Counted from the first letter of the stretch, positions 32,730 to 42,614 are shown. The stretch is DNA of 64,000 nt from Pseudarthrobacter oxydans (GCF_013314975.1 NZ_JABTYH010000017.1:21095-85094), one strand, 5' to 3'. Numbers and translations are program-made. Notes: generated by a model not told the origin, from the letters alone.

Positions 32730-33926
32730 ATGCCGGACTCCCCCCTCCTGACCGCCGCGGCCGTGGCAGTCATCGCCATGGCCATCGCCGTCGTCGTCGG
32801 CGTGGGGCTCAAGGTGCTCAGGTCCTTCCGCGACCTGGGCACGGATGCGGAACGCGCCACCTACCACACCCTGCATGCCGCTTCCCAGGCGGGCCAACAC
32901 CTGCGCCGTGGCCTCAACCCCGCCGGCGCTGCCAAGGCCAGCCGCCAGCTGCGCACCCTGCTGGGCTGTGACGCCCTGGCCATCATGGACACCTCCGGTG
33001 TGCTGGCGTGGGACGGTACCGGCGAGGACCTGAAGCCGCGCATGATGGACCTTGCTGCCGGCGTCCTGGCCAGCGGCCGCACGGCCGTCCTTCCCGCCGG
33101 GGACGCCGGCGCCGCGACGGAGGCCACCGGCGGTCCGCTCGCCGCCGTGATCGCACCGGTGCGTGCCGGCACCCGGGTGGTGGGCGCCGTCGCCGCCTTC
33201 GCTCCCTCCGCCGGCGCGGGACTGGTCAGGGCCACCAGCGAAGTGGCGGACTGGGTGGCCGTGCAGGTGGAACTCGCGGAGCTGGACGCCTCCCGCACCC
33301 AGCTGATGGAGGCCGAGGTGCGGGCCCTGCGCGCGCAGATCAGCCCGCATTTCATCTACAACTCGCTCAATGCCATCGCATCCTTCATCAACACCGACCC
33401 CGCCCGCGCCCGGGAGCTGGTGGTTGAGTTCGCCGACTTCACCCGGTATTCGTTCCGGCGGCACGGGGACTTCACCACCCTGGCTGAGGAACTTCGCTGC
33501 ATCGACCGGTACCTGCTGCTGGAACGGGCGCGGTTCGGCGAGCGCGTCCAGGTGAGCCTGAGGGTAGCTCCGGAAGTGCTCAGCACCGTGATCCCGTTCC
33601 TGAGCCTGCAGCCGCTGGTGGAGAACGCGGTCCGGCACGGGCTCGAGGCCAAGGAGGGGCCGGGACACATCAGCATCACCGCCAACGACGCCGGCGCGTT
33701 CGCGGAGGTGACCATCGAGGACGACGGCGTGGGCATGGATCCGGAGCAGCTGCAGTCCATGCTGGCCGGGCACACGGACGGCGAGCATGTGGGCCTGCGC
33801 AACGTCGATGCCCGCCTCCGCCAGGTTTACGGCAACGACCACGGGCTGGTCATCGAGACCGCGCCCGGGGAAGGAACCCTGATCACCATGCGGGTCCCCA
33901 AGTCCCAGCCCCGGCACGATGCATGA
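32730..33926 (+). CDS. LytS-type sensor histidine kinase
   Basis: 398 residues. One membrane helix (about 8-28), a GAF-like sensor domain (about 40-190), then a His_kinase domain with phospho-acceptor H207 in QISPHFIYNSLNAI, followed by an HATPase with VENAVRHGLE and DDGVGMD. It lacks the multi-helix 5TM-5TMR_LYT sensor of staphylococcal LytS. The response regulator gene follows 66 bp later. E. coli relatives BtsS and YpdA sense pyruvate and control transporters, which fits the two flanking carboxylate symporters; the ligand here is inference. Confidence 0.88.
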   Translation: MPDSPLLTAAAVAVIAMAIAVVVGVGLKVLRSFRDLGTDAERATYHTLHAASQAGQHLRRGLNPAGAAKASRQLRTLLGCDALAIMDTSGVLAWDGTGEDLKPRMMDLAAGVLASGRTAVLPAGDAGAATEATGGPLAAVIAPVRAGTRVVGAVAAFAPSAGAGLVRATSEVADWVAVQVELAELDASRTQLMEAEVRALRAQISPHFIYNSLNAIASFINTDPARARELVVEFADFTRYSFRRHGDFTTLAEELRCIDRYLLLERARFGERVQVSLRVAPEVLSTVIPFLSLQPLVENAVRHGLEAKEGPGHISITANDAGAFAEVTIEDDGVGMDPEQLQSMLAGHTDGEHVGLRNVDARLRQVYGNDHGLVIETAPGEGTLITMRVPKSQPRHDA

Positions 33927-33980
33927 CCCCGCCCGGACCGCACAGCGTACCGCCGGCGCCTTGCCCCTGCTCCGGAAAGC

Positions 33981-33986
33981 TACCCT
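33981..33986 (+). promoter_or_regulatory. -10 box TACCCT upstream of the LytTR regulator
   Basis: TACCCT, then six bases, then the ATG at 33993. AGGAG between them could also serve as a weak ribosome site, so both leaderless and led translation are possible. Confidence 0.35.
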
Positions 33987-33992
33987 AGGAGC

Positions 33993-34709
33993 ATGATTAA
34001 CGTCCTCGTCGTTGATGATGAGCTGCCTGCCGTAGAGGAACTGGCCTTCCTGCTGGGCAAGGACGAGCGCGTGGGCAAAATCCTCCGGGCAACCTCCGGC
34101 AGCGATGCGCTCAAAGCGCTCGCCTCCGCCCCTGTTGACGCCGTCTTCCTGGACATCCACATGCCGGCGGTGTCCGGCCTGGACATTGCCCGCGCCATCG
34201 CCGGGAGCAGCCGGCCGCCGGCCGTCGTGTTCGTGACGGCGGACGAGGACCACGCACTGGACGCCTTCGAGCTTGCGGCAGTGGACTACCTGCTCAAGCC
34301 CGTGCGGGCGGAACGCCTTTCACGCTGCGTGGGGCGCATCAGTGAACTTCGCGACGGCGGCGCCGCCCCGGAGATGATCACGGTGGACCAGGGCGGGACC
34401 ACCAGGATGATCAGGCGCGACGACGTGACGTACGTCCAGGCGCAGGGAGACTACGCAAGGCTCCACACCGCCGAAGCCAGCTACCTGATCAGGGTCCCGC
34501 TTGCCGACCTTGAGCAGCAGTGGGCGGATGCAGGCTTCATCCGGACGCACCGGTCCTACCTGGTGGCCCTCAAGCACGTGACCTCGATGAAGCTCGCCGC
34601 GGACGGTCCCAGCGTCACGGTGGCGGGCGCTGGCCTTCCCATCAGCAGGCGGCACCTGCCCACGGTCCGGGAAAAGCTTGAGGCCACCCGGATCAGGCCC
34701 ATTACATGA
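33993..34709 (+). CDS. LytTR-family response regulator
   Basis: 238 residues. The receiver domain has VDDE (8-10), phospho-acceptor D54 in VFLDIHMP, and K102 in LLKPV. The C-terminal LytTR DNA-binding domain (about 130-235) includes VTYVQAQGDYARLHT and FIRTHRSYLVALKHV. It is partner to the upstream LytS-type kinase. Its stop overlaps the ATG of the next small membrane protein gene as ATGA, tying the regulator to the second symporter operon. Confidence 0.9.
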   Translation: MINVLVVDDELPAVEELAFLLGKDERVGKILRATSGSDALKALASAPVDAVFLDIHMPAVSGLDIARAIAGSSRPPAVVFVTADEDHALDAFELAAVDYLLKPVRAERLSRCVGRISELRDGGAAPEMITVDQGGTTRMIRRDDVTYVQAQGDYARLHTAEASYLIRVPLADLEQQWADAGFIRTHRSYLVALKHVTSMKLAADGPSVTVAGAGLPISRRHLPTVREKLEATRIRPIT

Positions 34710-35056
34710 CCAGGGTGCGGGTCACGGCTCCGCGGACTGCGGCTCGTCCGGCCAAGGAGACGAGGGAAGCGGCGCAGGACTCGGAAGTGGGCCAGGTGTT
34801 CGTCAGGTCCCTGATCAGGTCCCAGCTGCGGCTGGCCCTGGTGGTGGCCGCGGGTTTCCTGCTGATCCTTTGCGCTTTCCCCCTGCTGCTCGCAGCAGTC
34901 CCCGGCCTGGCGGAAACCCGGGTGGCGGGCATTCCGTTCGCCTGGCTGCTGCTGGGAGCGGGCATCTATCCGGTCATCGGGCTCAGTGCGTGGCTGTACA
35001 TCCGGACGGCGGCGCGCAACGAGGCCCGCTACCGGGACCTGGCCGAGGACCGGTGA
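34706..35056 (+). CDS. small two-helix membrane protein, accessory subunit of the SSS symporter
   Basis: 116 residues. A charged N-terminal 38 residues precede two hydrophobic helices (about 42-66 and 74-99) and a basic/acidic tail RNEARYRDLAEDR. It overlaps the regulator stop by four bases and lies seven bases before the SSS gene. The position and topology mirror the DUF485-ActP pair on the other side, although the sequence is only weakly DUF485-like. Likely a small symporter subunit. Confidence 0.75.
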   Translation: MTRVRVTAPRTAARPAKETREAAQDSEVGQVFVRSLIRSQLRLALVVAAGFLLILCAFPLLLAAVPGLAETRVAGIPFAWLLLGAGIYPVIGLSAWLYIRTAARNEARYRDLAEDR

Positions 35057-35063
35057 GGGCACC

Positions 35064-36530
35064 GTGAACCCCGGCGTGGCGCTGGCTGCCCTGGTAGGGG
35101 TGTCCGTGGCCACCGCGGTCATCGGGTTTTACGGCCTGCGGATTTCACGGACCACGGGTGACTTCTATGTCGCCTCCCGGACGGTCCGGCCGTGGTGGAA
35201 CGCCTCGGCCATCGGCGGCGAGTACCTTTCCGCCGCCAGCTTCCTGGGTGTTGCCGGCCTGATCCTGCTGTCCGGCACGGATGCGCTGTGGTTTCCGGTG
35301 GGCTACACGGCCGGATACCTGATGCTGCTGCTCTTCGTGGCCGCGCCGCTGCGGCGGTCCGGGGCGTACACCATCCCGGACTTCACCGAGGCCAGGCTTG
35401 ACTCCCTGCCGGTCCGCAAGGTGACCAGCCTGGTGGTGGTGCTGGTGGGCTGGCTGTACATCGTGCCCCAGCTCCATGGTGCTGCCCTCACCATCCGCAT
35501 CACCACAGGCCTGCCGTCCTGGGTGGGATCGGTGGCGGTGGTGATCGTTGTGTGCCTCACCGTGGTGGCGGGCGGCATGCGCTCCATCACGTTCGTCCAG
35601 GCGTTCCAGTACTGGCTGAAACTCACCGCTCTGGCTGTGCCCATCCTGTTCATCATCTTGGTCCTTGCAGGCAGCGGGACTCCCGCGCTCGCGCCGCCGT
35701 CGGTCAATCCCACCGGCGCGCCGCCTGCCGGCCTCTACCAGAACGTCTCGCTCCTGGTGGCCCTGCTGTTCGGAACCCTCGGCCTGCCGCACGTCCTGGT
35801 GCGCTTCTACACCAACCCGGACGGGCAGTCCGCCCGCCGCACCACGCTGATCGTCCTGGGCCTGCTGTCCGTGTTTTACCTGTTCCCTACCGCGTACGGG
35901 CTGGTGGGACGCATGTTCGCTCCCGGCCTGGCGACCGCGGGGCAGGCGGACGCCATGGTGCTGCTGCTCCCGGGAGAGCTGGTGGGCGGAACGGCAGGCG
36001 ACCTGTTGTCAGCGCTGGTGGTGGCGGGAGCCTTCGCTGCGTTTCTGTCCACCACGTCGGGCCTGGTGGTTTCGCTGGCCGGCGTTATCAGCCAGGACGT
36101 CCTGGGCGCGGGCGTGGGCAGCTTCCGGCTGGCAGCCGTCATTTCCGCCGTGGTGCCGCTGGGCTTCGCCTTCATAACCGACTCGTTCGCCCTCGCCGGG
36201 AGTGTGGGGCTGGTGTTCGCGTTCACAGCGTCAACAGTCTGCCCGGTGCTGCTGCTGGGCATCTGGTGGCGCGGTCTGACTGACGCCGGCGCCATCGCCG
36301 GCATGCTGACCGGCGGGGTGCTGTGCGGCGGGGCGATGATCGCAGGAGCGCTGGCCGGGGCCGCCAGCACGCCGGGCTGGCTGGCCCAGCCGGCGGCGTG
36401 GACGGTTCCCGCAGCCTTTGCGGTGATGGTCATCGTGTCCCGCGCAACGTCGCAGCGGATTCCGAAGACGATGTCGAAGGTGATGACCCGGCTGCACACG
36501 CCCGAACGGCCGCTGGCCACCGAACGCTGA
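35064..36530 (+). CDS. sodium:solute symporter (SSS family, cation/carboxylate)
   Basis: 488 residues from a GTG with GAGGG five bases upstream. About 13 helices; SAIGGEYLSAASFLG, GGMRSITFVQAFQYW and LPHVLVRFYTNPDG parallel motifs in the first SSS protein (30554-32170), so the two are distant paralogs. The substrate is likely a small carboxylate. The gene is in one transcription unit with the LytTR regulator and the small membrane protein and ends 16 bp before the convergent DivIVA-like gene. Confidence 0.88.
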   Translation: MNPGVALAALVGVSVATAVIGFYGLRISRTTGDFYVASRTVRPWWNASAIGGEYLSAASFLGVAGLILLSGTDALWFPVGYTAGYLMLLLFVAAPLRRSGAYTIPDFTEARLDSLPVRKVTSLVVVLVGWLYIVPQLHGAALTIRITTGLPSWVGSVAVVIVVCLTVVAGGMRSITFVQAFQYWLKLTALAVPILFIILVLAGSGTPALAPPSVNPTGAPPAGLYQNVSLLVALLFGTLGLPHVLVRFYTNPDGQSARRTTLIVLGLLSVFYLFPTAYGLVGRMFAPGLATAGQADAMVLLLPGELVGGTAGDLLSALVVAGAFAAFLSTTSGLVVSLAGVISQDVLGAGVGSFRLAAVISAVVPLGFAFITDSFALAGSVGLVFAFTASTVCPVLLLGIWWRGLTDAGAIAGMLTGGVLCGGAMIAGALAGAASTPGWLAQPAAWTVPAAFAVMVIVSRATSQRIPKTMSKVMTRLHTPERPLATER

Positions 36531-36546
36531 GGCGGGGCCAGCAGGA

Positions 36547-37131
36547 TCAGTCGATGGCAGCCATGAGCTCGACGACCCGGTCCAGGAAGGCGTCCACCTG
36601 GGCTTCCTCGTACCCTTCATGGCCTACGGCGGGGCGGAAGACCGCCCGGCGGACGCTGTCCACGCTGAGCGGCTTGTCCTGCTCAAGGTAGGCGATGAGC
36701 TCACGGCACAGCCGGTCGACGTCGGCCGTGTTGTAGCTGCGGGCCTTCTTCCTGGCGGGGCGGCGGAAGCGGTCGCCGTCCGGCCGGTGCAGGCGGCCGC
36801 GCAGGATGCCCGAGAGGTGACCGATCTCGCGCAGCCAGGCTTCCTCGCCACTGGCAGCGATCAGCTCATCACGTTCCCGGCGGGCGAAGGCATCCTCCAG
36901 CCGGTCCAGGGCTGCGTCCACGATGGCGGCGGAATATCCGCCTTTGACGGGATCGAAGGAGACAGCCCGCACGTCCGCGCTGTTGATGGGCTGCGGCGCT
37001 GACTCCGGGTTCTCCAGCGATACGCGCGCCTGCTGCAGGAACTGGTCCACCTGTTTGGCGTTGTAGCCGTACTCGCCGCGCTGGACGCGCTCAAAGGACG
37101 CAGGGATCTGCCGATGAATGTCCAATGCCAC
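36547..37131 (-). CDS. DivIVA-like protein with four repeated DivIVA motifs
   Basis: 194 residues. The pattern F-x(6-14)-Y-x(4)-V-D-x-(hydrophobic) occurs four times: residues 13-36 (FERVQRGEYGYNAKQVDQFL), 59-82, 122-149 and 165-190 (FRPAVGHEGYEEAQVDAFLD). Ordinary DivIVA/Wag31 has one such N-terminal motif followed by a long coiled coil; here the coiled coil is absent. DivIVA proteins mark curved membrane at poles and septa. Function is unproven but likely in growth or division. The gene lies downstream of cdsA and convergent with the SSS gene. Confidence 0.75.
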   Translation of the reverse strand: MALDIHRQIPASFERVQRGEYGYNAKQVDQFLQQARVSLENPESAPQPINSADVRAVSFDPVKGGYSAAIVDAALDRLEDAFARRERDELIAASGEEAWLREIGHLSGILRGRLHRPDGDRFRRPARKKARSYNTADVDRLCRELIAYLEQDKPLSVDSVRRAVFRPAVGHEGYEEAQVDAFLDRVVELMAAID

Positions 37132-37233
37132 TATGTTTCCTTCGATGCTCTTCAGCTGTCGTGCTTCTGCACCAGCTTATTTGTGCCGGGGGTTCTCTGC
37201 AGGTCCGACTCTGCAGGTCCGGCAGGGTTTGTG

Positions 37234-38157
37234 TCAGGCGCCGGACACCAGTCCGTACAGGATGAACGCGGCCGGGGACGCGAACACGATGGAGTCGAGC
37301 CTGTCCATGACTCCCCCGTGTCCGGGCAGGATGCTGCTCATGTCCTTGATGCCCAGTTCGCGCTTGACCATGGATTCCGCCAGGTCGCCCGCCGTGGAAG
37401 CCGCCACCAGGCCGACCGCCAGTACGACGCCCACCCACCAGGGCTGGTCCAGCACAAAGAGGCAGGCCAGGATTCCAATGAGCATAGCCCCGCCGATGGA
37501 GCCGGCGAATCCTTCCCAGGACTTCTTGGGACTGATTTTGGGCGCCATGGGGTGCTTGCCCAGGGACGCGCCCACCAGGTATCCGAAGGTGTCGTTGGAG
37601 ACCACCAGCAGGAGCATCACGGCCACCTGCCAGGCGCCGTGGGGAACCGTCCCGCCCGGCCAGAGGCCCAGCGGCGTTGCACCGCCGGCGGCGTGCAGCG
37701 GCAGGACGGCGAAGCTGATGAAGAACGGTACCCAGCCGAGCGTGAAAACTCCGGCGAAGATGCTGTTGGCCGAACCTGCCGCGCTTTCGATGGACCGCCA
37801 CAACAGCACGGCCACCGAGCTCAGCAGCATGGCGAACAGGAGGCTCTCAATGCCCCCGAGGTAGGCGGCGAAAGGCATGGCCACCGTACCGGTCATGACC
37901 GGGATGATGGGCATCCTGGTGCCGTTGGCCTCCAGGGCGCGGTAGATTTCCCACACGCCGAAAATGGCGAAGGTGGTGGTGACCGCTACGAAGGCAAGCG
38001 GGAGCAGCAGCAGTCCGCCGAGTACGGCGAAGAGCATTGCCAGGCCCACCACGACGGCGGCAGGGAGGTTCCTCCCTGCCTTCGGCGTCGGGTTGCTCCT
38101 GGGCTGCTTCCCCCGTATGCGCGCCCTGGGTGCGGGGGCCTGATCTGCCTGGCCCAT
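37234..38157 (-). CDS. cdsA: phosphatidate cytidylyltransferase
   Basis: Makes CDP-diacylglycerol, the precursor of membrane phospholipids. 307 residues with about eight membrane helices after a basic, Pro-rich N-terminal 30 residues. The CDP-DAG synthase signature is complete near the C-terminus: SMVKRELGIKD, then PGHGGVMDRLDS. The start shares a base with the frr stop (TGATG), so frr-cdsA are coupled, the order found across actinobacteria. Confidence 0.93.
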   Translation of the reverse strand: MGQADQAPAPRARIRGKQPRSNPTPKAGRNLPAAVVVGLAMLFAVLGGLLLLPLAFVAVTTTFAIFGVWEIYRALEANGTRMPIIPVMTGTVAMPFAAYLGGIESLLFAMLLSSVAVLLWRSIESAAGSANSIFAGVFTLGWVPFFISFAVLPLHAAGGATPLGLWPGGTVPHGAWQVAVMLLLVVSNDTFGYLVGASLGKHPMAPKISPKKSWEGFAGSIGGAMLIGILACLFVLDQPWWVGVVLAVGLVAASTAGDLAESMVKRELGIKDMSSILPGHGGVMDRLDSIVFASPAAFILYGLVSGA

Positions 38158-38714
38158 CAGACTTCGAGCAGCTCTGCTTCCTTGCGCTTGAGCAGCTCAT
38201 CGATGCCGTCCACATGCGCCTTGGTGAGGCTGTCCAGTTCCTTTTCGGCCCGGGTGCCTTCGTCTTCGCCGGCTTCGCCGTCCTTGACCAGGCGGTCCAG
38301 GGTTTCCTTGGCCTTGCGGCGGATGTTGCGGATGGAGACCTTGGCGTCCTCGCCCTTGGTCTTGACGATCTTGACGTACTCCTTGCGGCGTTCCTTGGTC
38401 AGCTCGGGGATGGTGATCCGGATGACGTTGCCGTCGTTGGACGGGTTCGCGCCAACCTCGGAATCACTGAGCGCACGCTCGATGTCCCGCAGCGCCGTCT
38501 TGTCAAAGGGCGTGATGAGGATGGTGCGGGCGTCCGGAATGGCGAACGAGGCGAGCTGCTGCAGCGGGGTGGGTGAGCCGTAGTACTCCACGAGGACCTT
38601 GTTGTACAGGCCCGGGTTGGCACGCCCGGTGCGGACGGAAGCGAAGTCTTCCTTGGCTACCTCTACGGCCTTGTCCATCTTTTCTTCGGCTTCGAGCAAG
38701 GTTTCTTCGATCAC
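38157..38714 (-). CDS. frr: ribosome recycling factor
   Basis: 185 residues, the standard length. [24 protein letters not shown] opens the long three-helix domain, [13 protein letters not shown] is the conserved hinge, and [14 protein letters not shown] follows. With EF-G it splits post-termination ribosomes. It lies 127 bp downstream of pyrH, so it may have its own promoter, and overlaps cdsA by one base. Confidence 0.97.
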   Translation of the reverse strand: MIEETLLEAEEKMDKAVEVAKEDFASVRTGRANPGLYNKVLVEYYGSPTPLQQLASFAIPDARTILITPFDKTALRDIERALSDSEVGANPSNDGNVIRITIPELTKERRKEYVKIVKTKGEDAKVSIRNIRRKAKETLDRLVKDGEAGEDEGTRAEKELDSLTKAHVDGIDELLKRKEAELLEV

Positions 38715-38841
38715 GGTCTCTCCTCAGATTCTGGTGCAGTCCGGGGCGCCGGGTCCATGCACAATCGTGGTTCTTTGATGCCGGCCCGCCCCCGCCCGCA
38801 GGGGCAGGGACGGAACAGTCCTGAAATCATCCTAGCCGCAG

Positions 38842-39579
38842 CTAGGCGGTGACCAGCGTGCCCAGCTTTTCGCCGAGGATGGCCCTGGTGACGTTGCCTT
38901 CGCCTTCCATGCCGAAGACCACCATGGAAAGGTCATTGTCCTTGCACATGGTCATGGCCGTCTGGTCCATGACCCGGATGTCGCGGCGGAGGGCGTCGTC
39001 GTAGCTGAGGGTTTCCAGCCGCTCGGCGGTGGGGTCCTTCTTGGGGTCGGCGGTGTAGACGGCGTCCACGCCGCTCTTGGCCATCAGGACCACATCGGCG
39101 TGGACCTCGAGGGCCCGCTGGGCGGCGACGGTGTCGGTGGAGAAGTACGGAAGGCCCGCACCCGCGCCGAAGATGACCACGCGGCCCTTTTCCATGTGGC
39201 GGATGGCGCGGCGGGGAATGTAGGCCTCGGCGACCTGGCCCATGGTGATGGCGCTCTGGACCCGGGTTTCGACGCCGGCCTGTTCCAGGAAGTCCTGCAG
39301 GGCAAGGCAGTTCATCACGGTGCCGAGCATGCCCATGTAGTCCGCGCGGGACCGGTCCATGCCGCTCTGGGAAAGCTCCGCACCGCGGAAGAAGTTGCCG
39401 CCGCCGACGACAATGGCCACCTCCACCTGGGGAACGGCCGCGGCGATCTGCTTTGCGACGTCGCGGACGGTCTCGGGGTCAACGCCCAGCTTTCCGCCGC
39501 CGAAGACTTCACCTGAGAGCTTCAAGAGGACCCGGCGTCGGCTTTTCTCTGGCTGGATTACAGTGTTGACGGCTTCCAT
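38842..39579 (-). CDS. pyrH: UMP kinase
   Basis: Phosphorylates UMP to UDP; a hexameric amino-acid-kinase-fold enzyme. 245 residues from the ATG at 39579, which has GGGAAGG upstream; a longer frame exists but is not conserved. [22 protein letters not shown] and [14 protein letters not shown] are the family signatures. It is separated from tsf by a terminator, so it must have its own promoter between 39580 and about 39670. Confidence 0.96.
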   Translation of the reverse strand: MEAVNTVIQPEKSRRRVLLKLSGEVFGGGKLGVDPETVRDVAKQIAAAVPQVEVAIVVGGGNFFRGAELSQSGMDRSRADYMGMLGTVMNCLALQDFLEQAGVETRVQSAITMGQVAEAYIPRRAIRHMEKGRVVIFGAGAGLPYFSTDTVAAQRALEVHADVVLMAKSGVDAVYTADPKKDPTAERLETLSYDDALRRDIRVMDQTAMTMCKDNDLSMVVFGMEGEGNVTRAILGEKLGTLVTA

Positions 39580-39673
39580 GATGCCTTCCCGTTGGTGGAC
39601 TCTAAAAAGGTTATCCTGCTGCGCGGCCAAAGGCCCTATGCGGGCTGTCCCGCACGGGGCCTTCCCCCGCGCA

Positions 39674-39711
39674 TGCAAAAGGGGCGGCCACCGAAGTGGC
39701 CACCCCCTTGC
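39674..39711 (-). terminator. rpsB-tsf intrinsic terminator
   Basis: On the minus strand directly after the tsf stop: a GC-rich stem GGGGGTGGCCAC, a TTCG tetraloop, then GTGGCCGCCCC followed by TTTT. This is a classical Rho-independent terminator. Confidence 0.9.
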
Positions 39712-39719
39712 AGTTTCGG

Positions 39720-40556
<837 letters not shown>

Positions 40557-40685
40557 GTGAACCCCTCTGTCTAGAAAATGTGTGGTGGTGTACGGACTGA
40601 CAGGACGGCAGCCCACGGGTGGGCCGCCATCCTGTCAGCAGCTCCGGCGCTGCAGGCAGCGCCGGAAAATCCGGATGTACTTGTG

Positions 40686-41552
40686 TTACTTGGCGTCTTC
40701 GGCGGGAGCCTCGGCAGCGGCCGGAGCTTCCTCGGCAGCCGGAGCAGCAGCCTCTTCAGCGGCCGGAGCGGCAGCTTCTTCAGCCTTGCTGCCTTCGAGG
40801 AGCTCGCGCTCCCACTCAGCCAGGGGCTCTTCCGGAGCTTCGGCAGCACCGGTGCCGCGGTTGTTGCGGGCGATGAGGCCCTCGGCAACGGCGTCGGCAA
40901 CAACGCGGGTGAGGAGGTTCACGGAGCGGATGGCGTCGTCGTTGCCCGGGATCGGGAAGTCGACTTCGTCGGGATCGCAGTTGGTGTCCAGGATGGCAAC
41001 AACGGGGATGTTCAGCTTCTTGGCCTCGTCAACGGCGAGGTGTTCCTTCTTGGTGTCCACGATCCAGAGCACGGACGGTGCCTTGGTCAGGTTGCGGATA
41101 CCGCCGAGGTTGGACTCCAGCTTGGTGAGTTCGCGCTTGAGGAGCAGCAGCTCCTTCTTGGTGTACGCGGAACCGGCAACGTCGTCGAAGTCGATCTCTT
41201 CGAGTTCCTTCATGCGCTGGATGCGCTTGGCGACCGTCTGGAAGTTGGTCAGCATACCGCCGAGCCAACGCTGGTTGACGTAGGGCTGGCCAACGCGGGT
41301 TGCCTGCTCGGCAATCGCTTCCTGGGCCTGCTTCTTGGTGCCGACGAACAGGACGGTGCCGCCGTGGGCAACGGTGGCCTTCACGAATTCGTAGGCGCGG
41401 TCGATGTAGGACAGCGACTGCTGAAGGTCGATGATGTAGATGCCGTTGCGCTCGGTGAAGATGAAGCGCTTCATCTTCGGGTTCCAACGGCGGGTCTGGT
41501 GTCCAAAGTGGACGCCGCTGTCAAGCAGCTGGCGCATGGTTACGACGGGCAT
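40686..41552 (-). CDS. rpsB: 30S ribosomal protein S2
   Basis: 288 residues. [25 protein letters not shown] is the S2 N-terminal region, [10 protein letters not shown] and [23 protein letters not shown] also conserved. The last 45 residues are an Ala/Glu/Pro-rich tail of near-repeats (AEEAAAPA), longer than in E. coli S2. The ribosome site GGAAGGAGC precedes the ATG and sits next to a paired leader structure. Confidence 0.97.
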   Translation of the reverse strand: MPVVTMRQLLDSGVHFGHQTRRWNPKMKRFIFTERNGIYIIDLQQSLSYIDRAYEFVKATVAHGGTVLFVGTKKQAQEAIAEQATRVGQPYVNQRWLGGMLTNFQTVAKRIQRMKELEEIDFDDVAGSAYTKKELLLLKRELTKLESNLGGIRNLTKAPSVLWIVDTKKEHLAVDEAKKLNIPVVAILDTNCDPDEVDFPIPGNDDAIRSVNLLTRVVADAVAEGLIARNNRGTGAAEAPEEPLAEWERELLEGSKAEEAAAPAAEEAAAPAAEEAPAAAEAPAEDAK

Positions 41553-41567
41553 GCCGACGCTCCTTCC

Positions 41568-41610
41568 GGCAGGTCATTCATGAGAGAGCCCGAAGGCTTC
41601 TTACCCTGCC
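41568..41610 (-). promoter_or_regulatory. structured rpsB leader, candidate S2 autoregulatory element
   Basis: On the transcript, GGCAGG (41610-41605) can pair with CCTGCC (41573-41568), closing a loop that contains an AGCC-TTCG-GGCT hairpin (41598-41587). The closing stem abuts the Shine-Dalgarno sequence GGAAGGAG. This is suggestive of translational feedback but unproven in this group. Confidence 0.4.
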
Positions 41611-42007
41611 AATAGTTGACGGTTGATTAGCGTGGCCCAGGCTGGGCCGTGCTCCTGGCATCCACCATGCTTCCCATCAGGACGATGGTCCTGACCGCAG
41701 GAGGCCTGATCCCCCATCGGCGAGGCCGGAGCGTCGCTTGCTGAAGGGCTGGATGCGCGTAGTCAGCTGTTGCTCCCCCACACTCCTGAATGAGATGTGC
41801 CGACGCATTCCGGACACGGGCATATACCGTTGGAAAAACCGCTGGGATATCCGCCGGACCGAAAGCATTGAGGGCGCAGCAAACTGCTCCACCAAGTGTA
41901 CTACAGGCACCTTAGGCAGGAGGACACCGGCGAGGACGGTAGGGACATCGGCATGGAGCTTGTCCACATAGCCAGGATGGGCACTCCCGCAGTCTTTTAA
42001 CCAGGAG

Positions 42008-42013
42008 CATTCT
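42008..42013 (+). promoter_or_regulatory. -10 box CATTCT, leaderless promoter of the M23 peptidase gene
   Basis: CATTCT lies six bases before the ATG at 42020 with no ribosome site in between. Confidence 0.35.
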
Positions 42014-42019
42014 GGTGGC

Positions 42020-42580
42020 ATGACACCACCGTTGCGGCTCGCGGCCCTCCTCCTGCTGCCGGCTTCGCTGGCCCCGGCAGGCGAGCCACTGGCATTCGGG
42101 CCGGCCTATTCCATCCAGCAGGCGGGGCAACCCCTGCCGGACGCCAGTTCCCCGGCGGTGGCCGTGCCCTCGTGGCAATGGCCGCTTGCCCCGCGCCCGC
42201 AGGTGCTGCGGCATTTCGATCCCCCGCCCAAGCCTTGGCTGAGCGGGCACCGGGGCGTTGATGTGGGAGCAACGGCCGACGGCGCACCGGTCACCTCCCC
42301 GGCGGCCGGTACCGTCAGCTTCGTGGGCGTGGTGGTGGACCGGCCGGTGATCACGATCGACCACGGGGACGGGCTGCGGAGCAGCTTCGAACCGGTAGAC
42401 AGCACCCTGGCCGCCGGCGCCCCAGTGGCGAAGGGCCAGGTTATCGGTACGGTTCGTCCCGGGCATTGCACGGGCGCGCCCTGTGTCCACTGGGGCGTCC
42501 GGCGCGGGGATGACTATGTGGATCCGCTGCAGTTCGTGATGGACCTGAGGCCATCGGTCCTGCTGCCGCTGGACAGGTAG
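42020..42580 (+). CDS. secreted M23-family (LytM-type) peptidase
   Basis: 186 residues. A short hydrophobic N-terminus (LRLAALLLLPASLAPAGEP) looks like a signal peptide with cleavage near residue 20. The M23 domain follows: GHRGVDV (H77, D81 zinc ligands), DHGDGL (H115), and CVHWGVR (H157), so the metal and catalytic positions are present. It would cut peptidoglycan cross-bridges or stems. Its divergent position next to rpsB is the same as Rv2891 in M. tuberculosis. Confidence 0.88.
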   Translation: MTPPLRLAALLLLPASLAPAGEPLAFGPAYSIQQAGQPLPDASSPAVAVPSWQWPLAPRPQVLRHFDPPPKPWLSGHRGVDVGATADGAPVTSPAAGTVSFVGVVVDRPVITIDHGDGLRSSFEPVDSTLAAGAPVAKGQVIGTVRPGHCTGAPCVHWGVRRGDDYVDPLQFVMDLRPSVLLPLDR

Positions 42581-42614
42581 GCAGCAGCGGGCCGGACGGC
42601 TCCTGCCATGGACG

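Larger units (their letters stand above)
41553..42019. other. 467-bp divergent region between rpsB and the M23 peptidase gene
   Basis: No convincing gene is seen; a 114-codon minus-strand open frame (41677-42021) has no protein-like features. The rpsB-proximal part holds a structured leader (41568-41610) and a GGCCCAG/CTGGGCC palindrome at 41634-41648. The distal end holds a CATTCT -10 box for the peptidase gene. The middle shows nothing recognisable. Confidence 0.6.

Noticed and set aside
41677..42021. 114-codon minus-strand open frame between rpsB and the M23 gene
   Set aside because: No family features, composition unlike neighbouring genes, no ribosome site, and it overlaps the peptidase start and its promoter.
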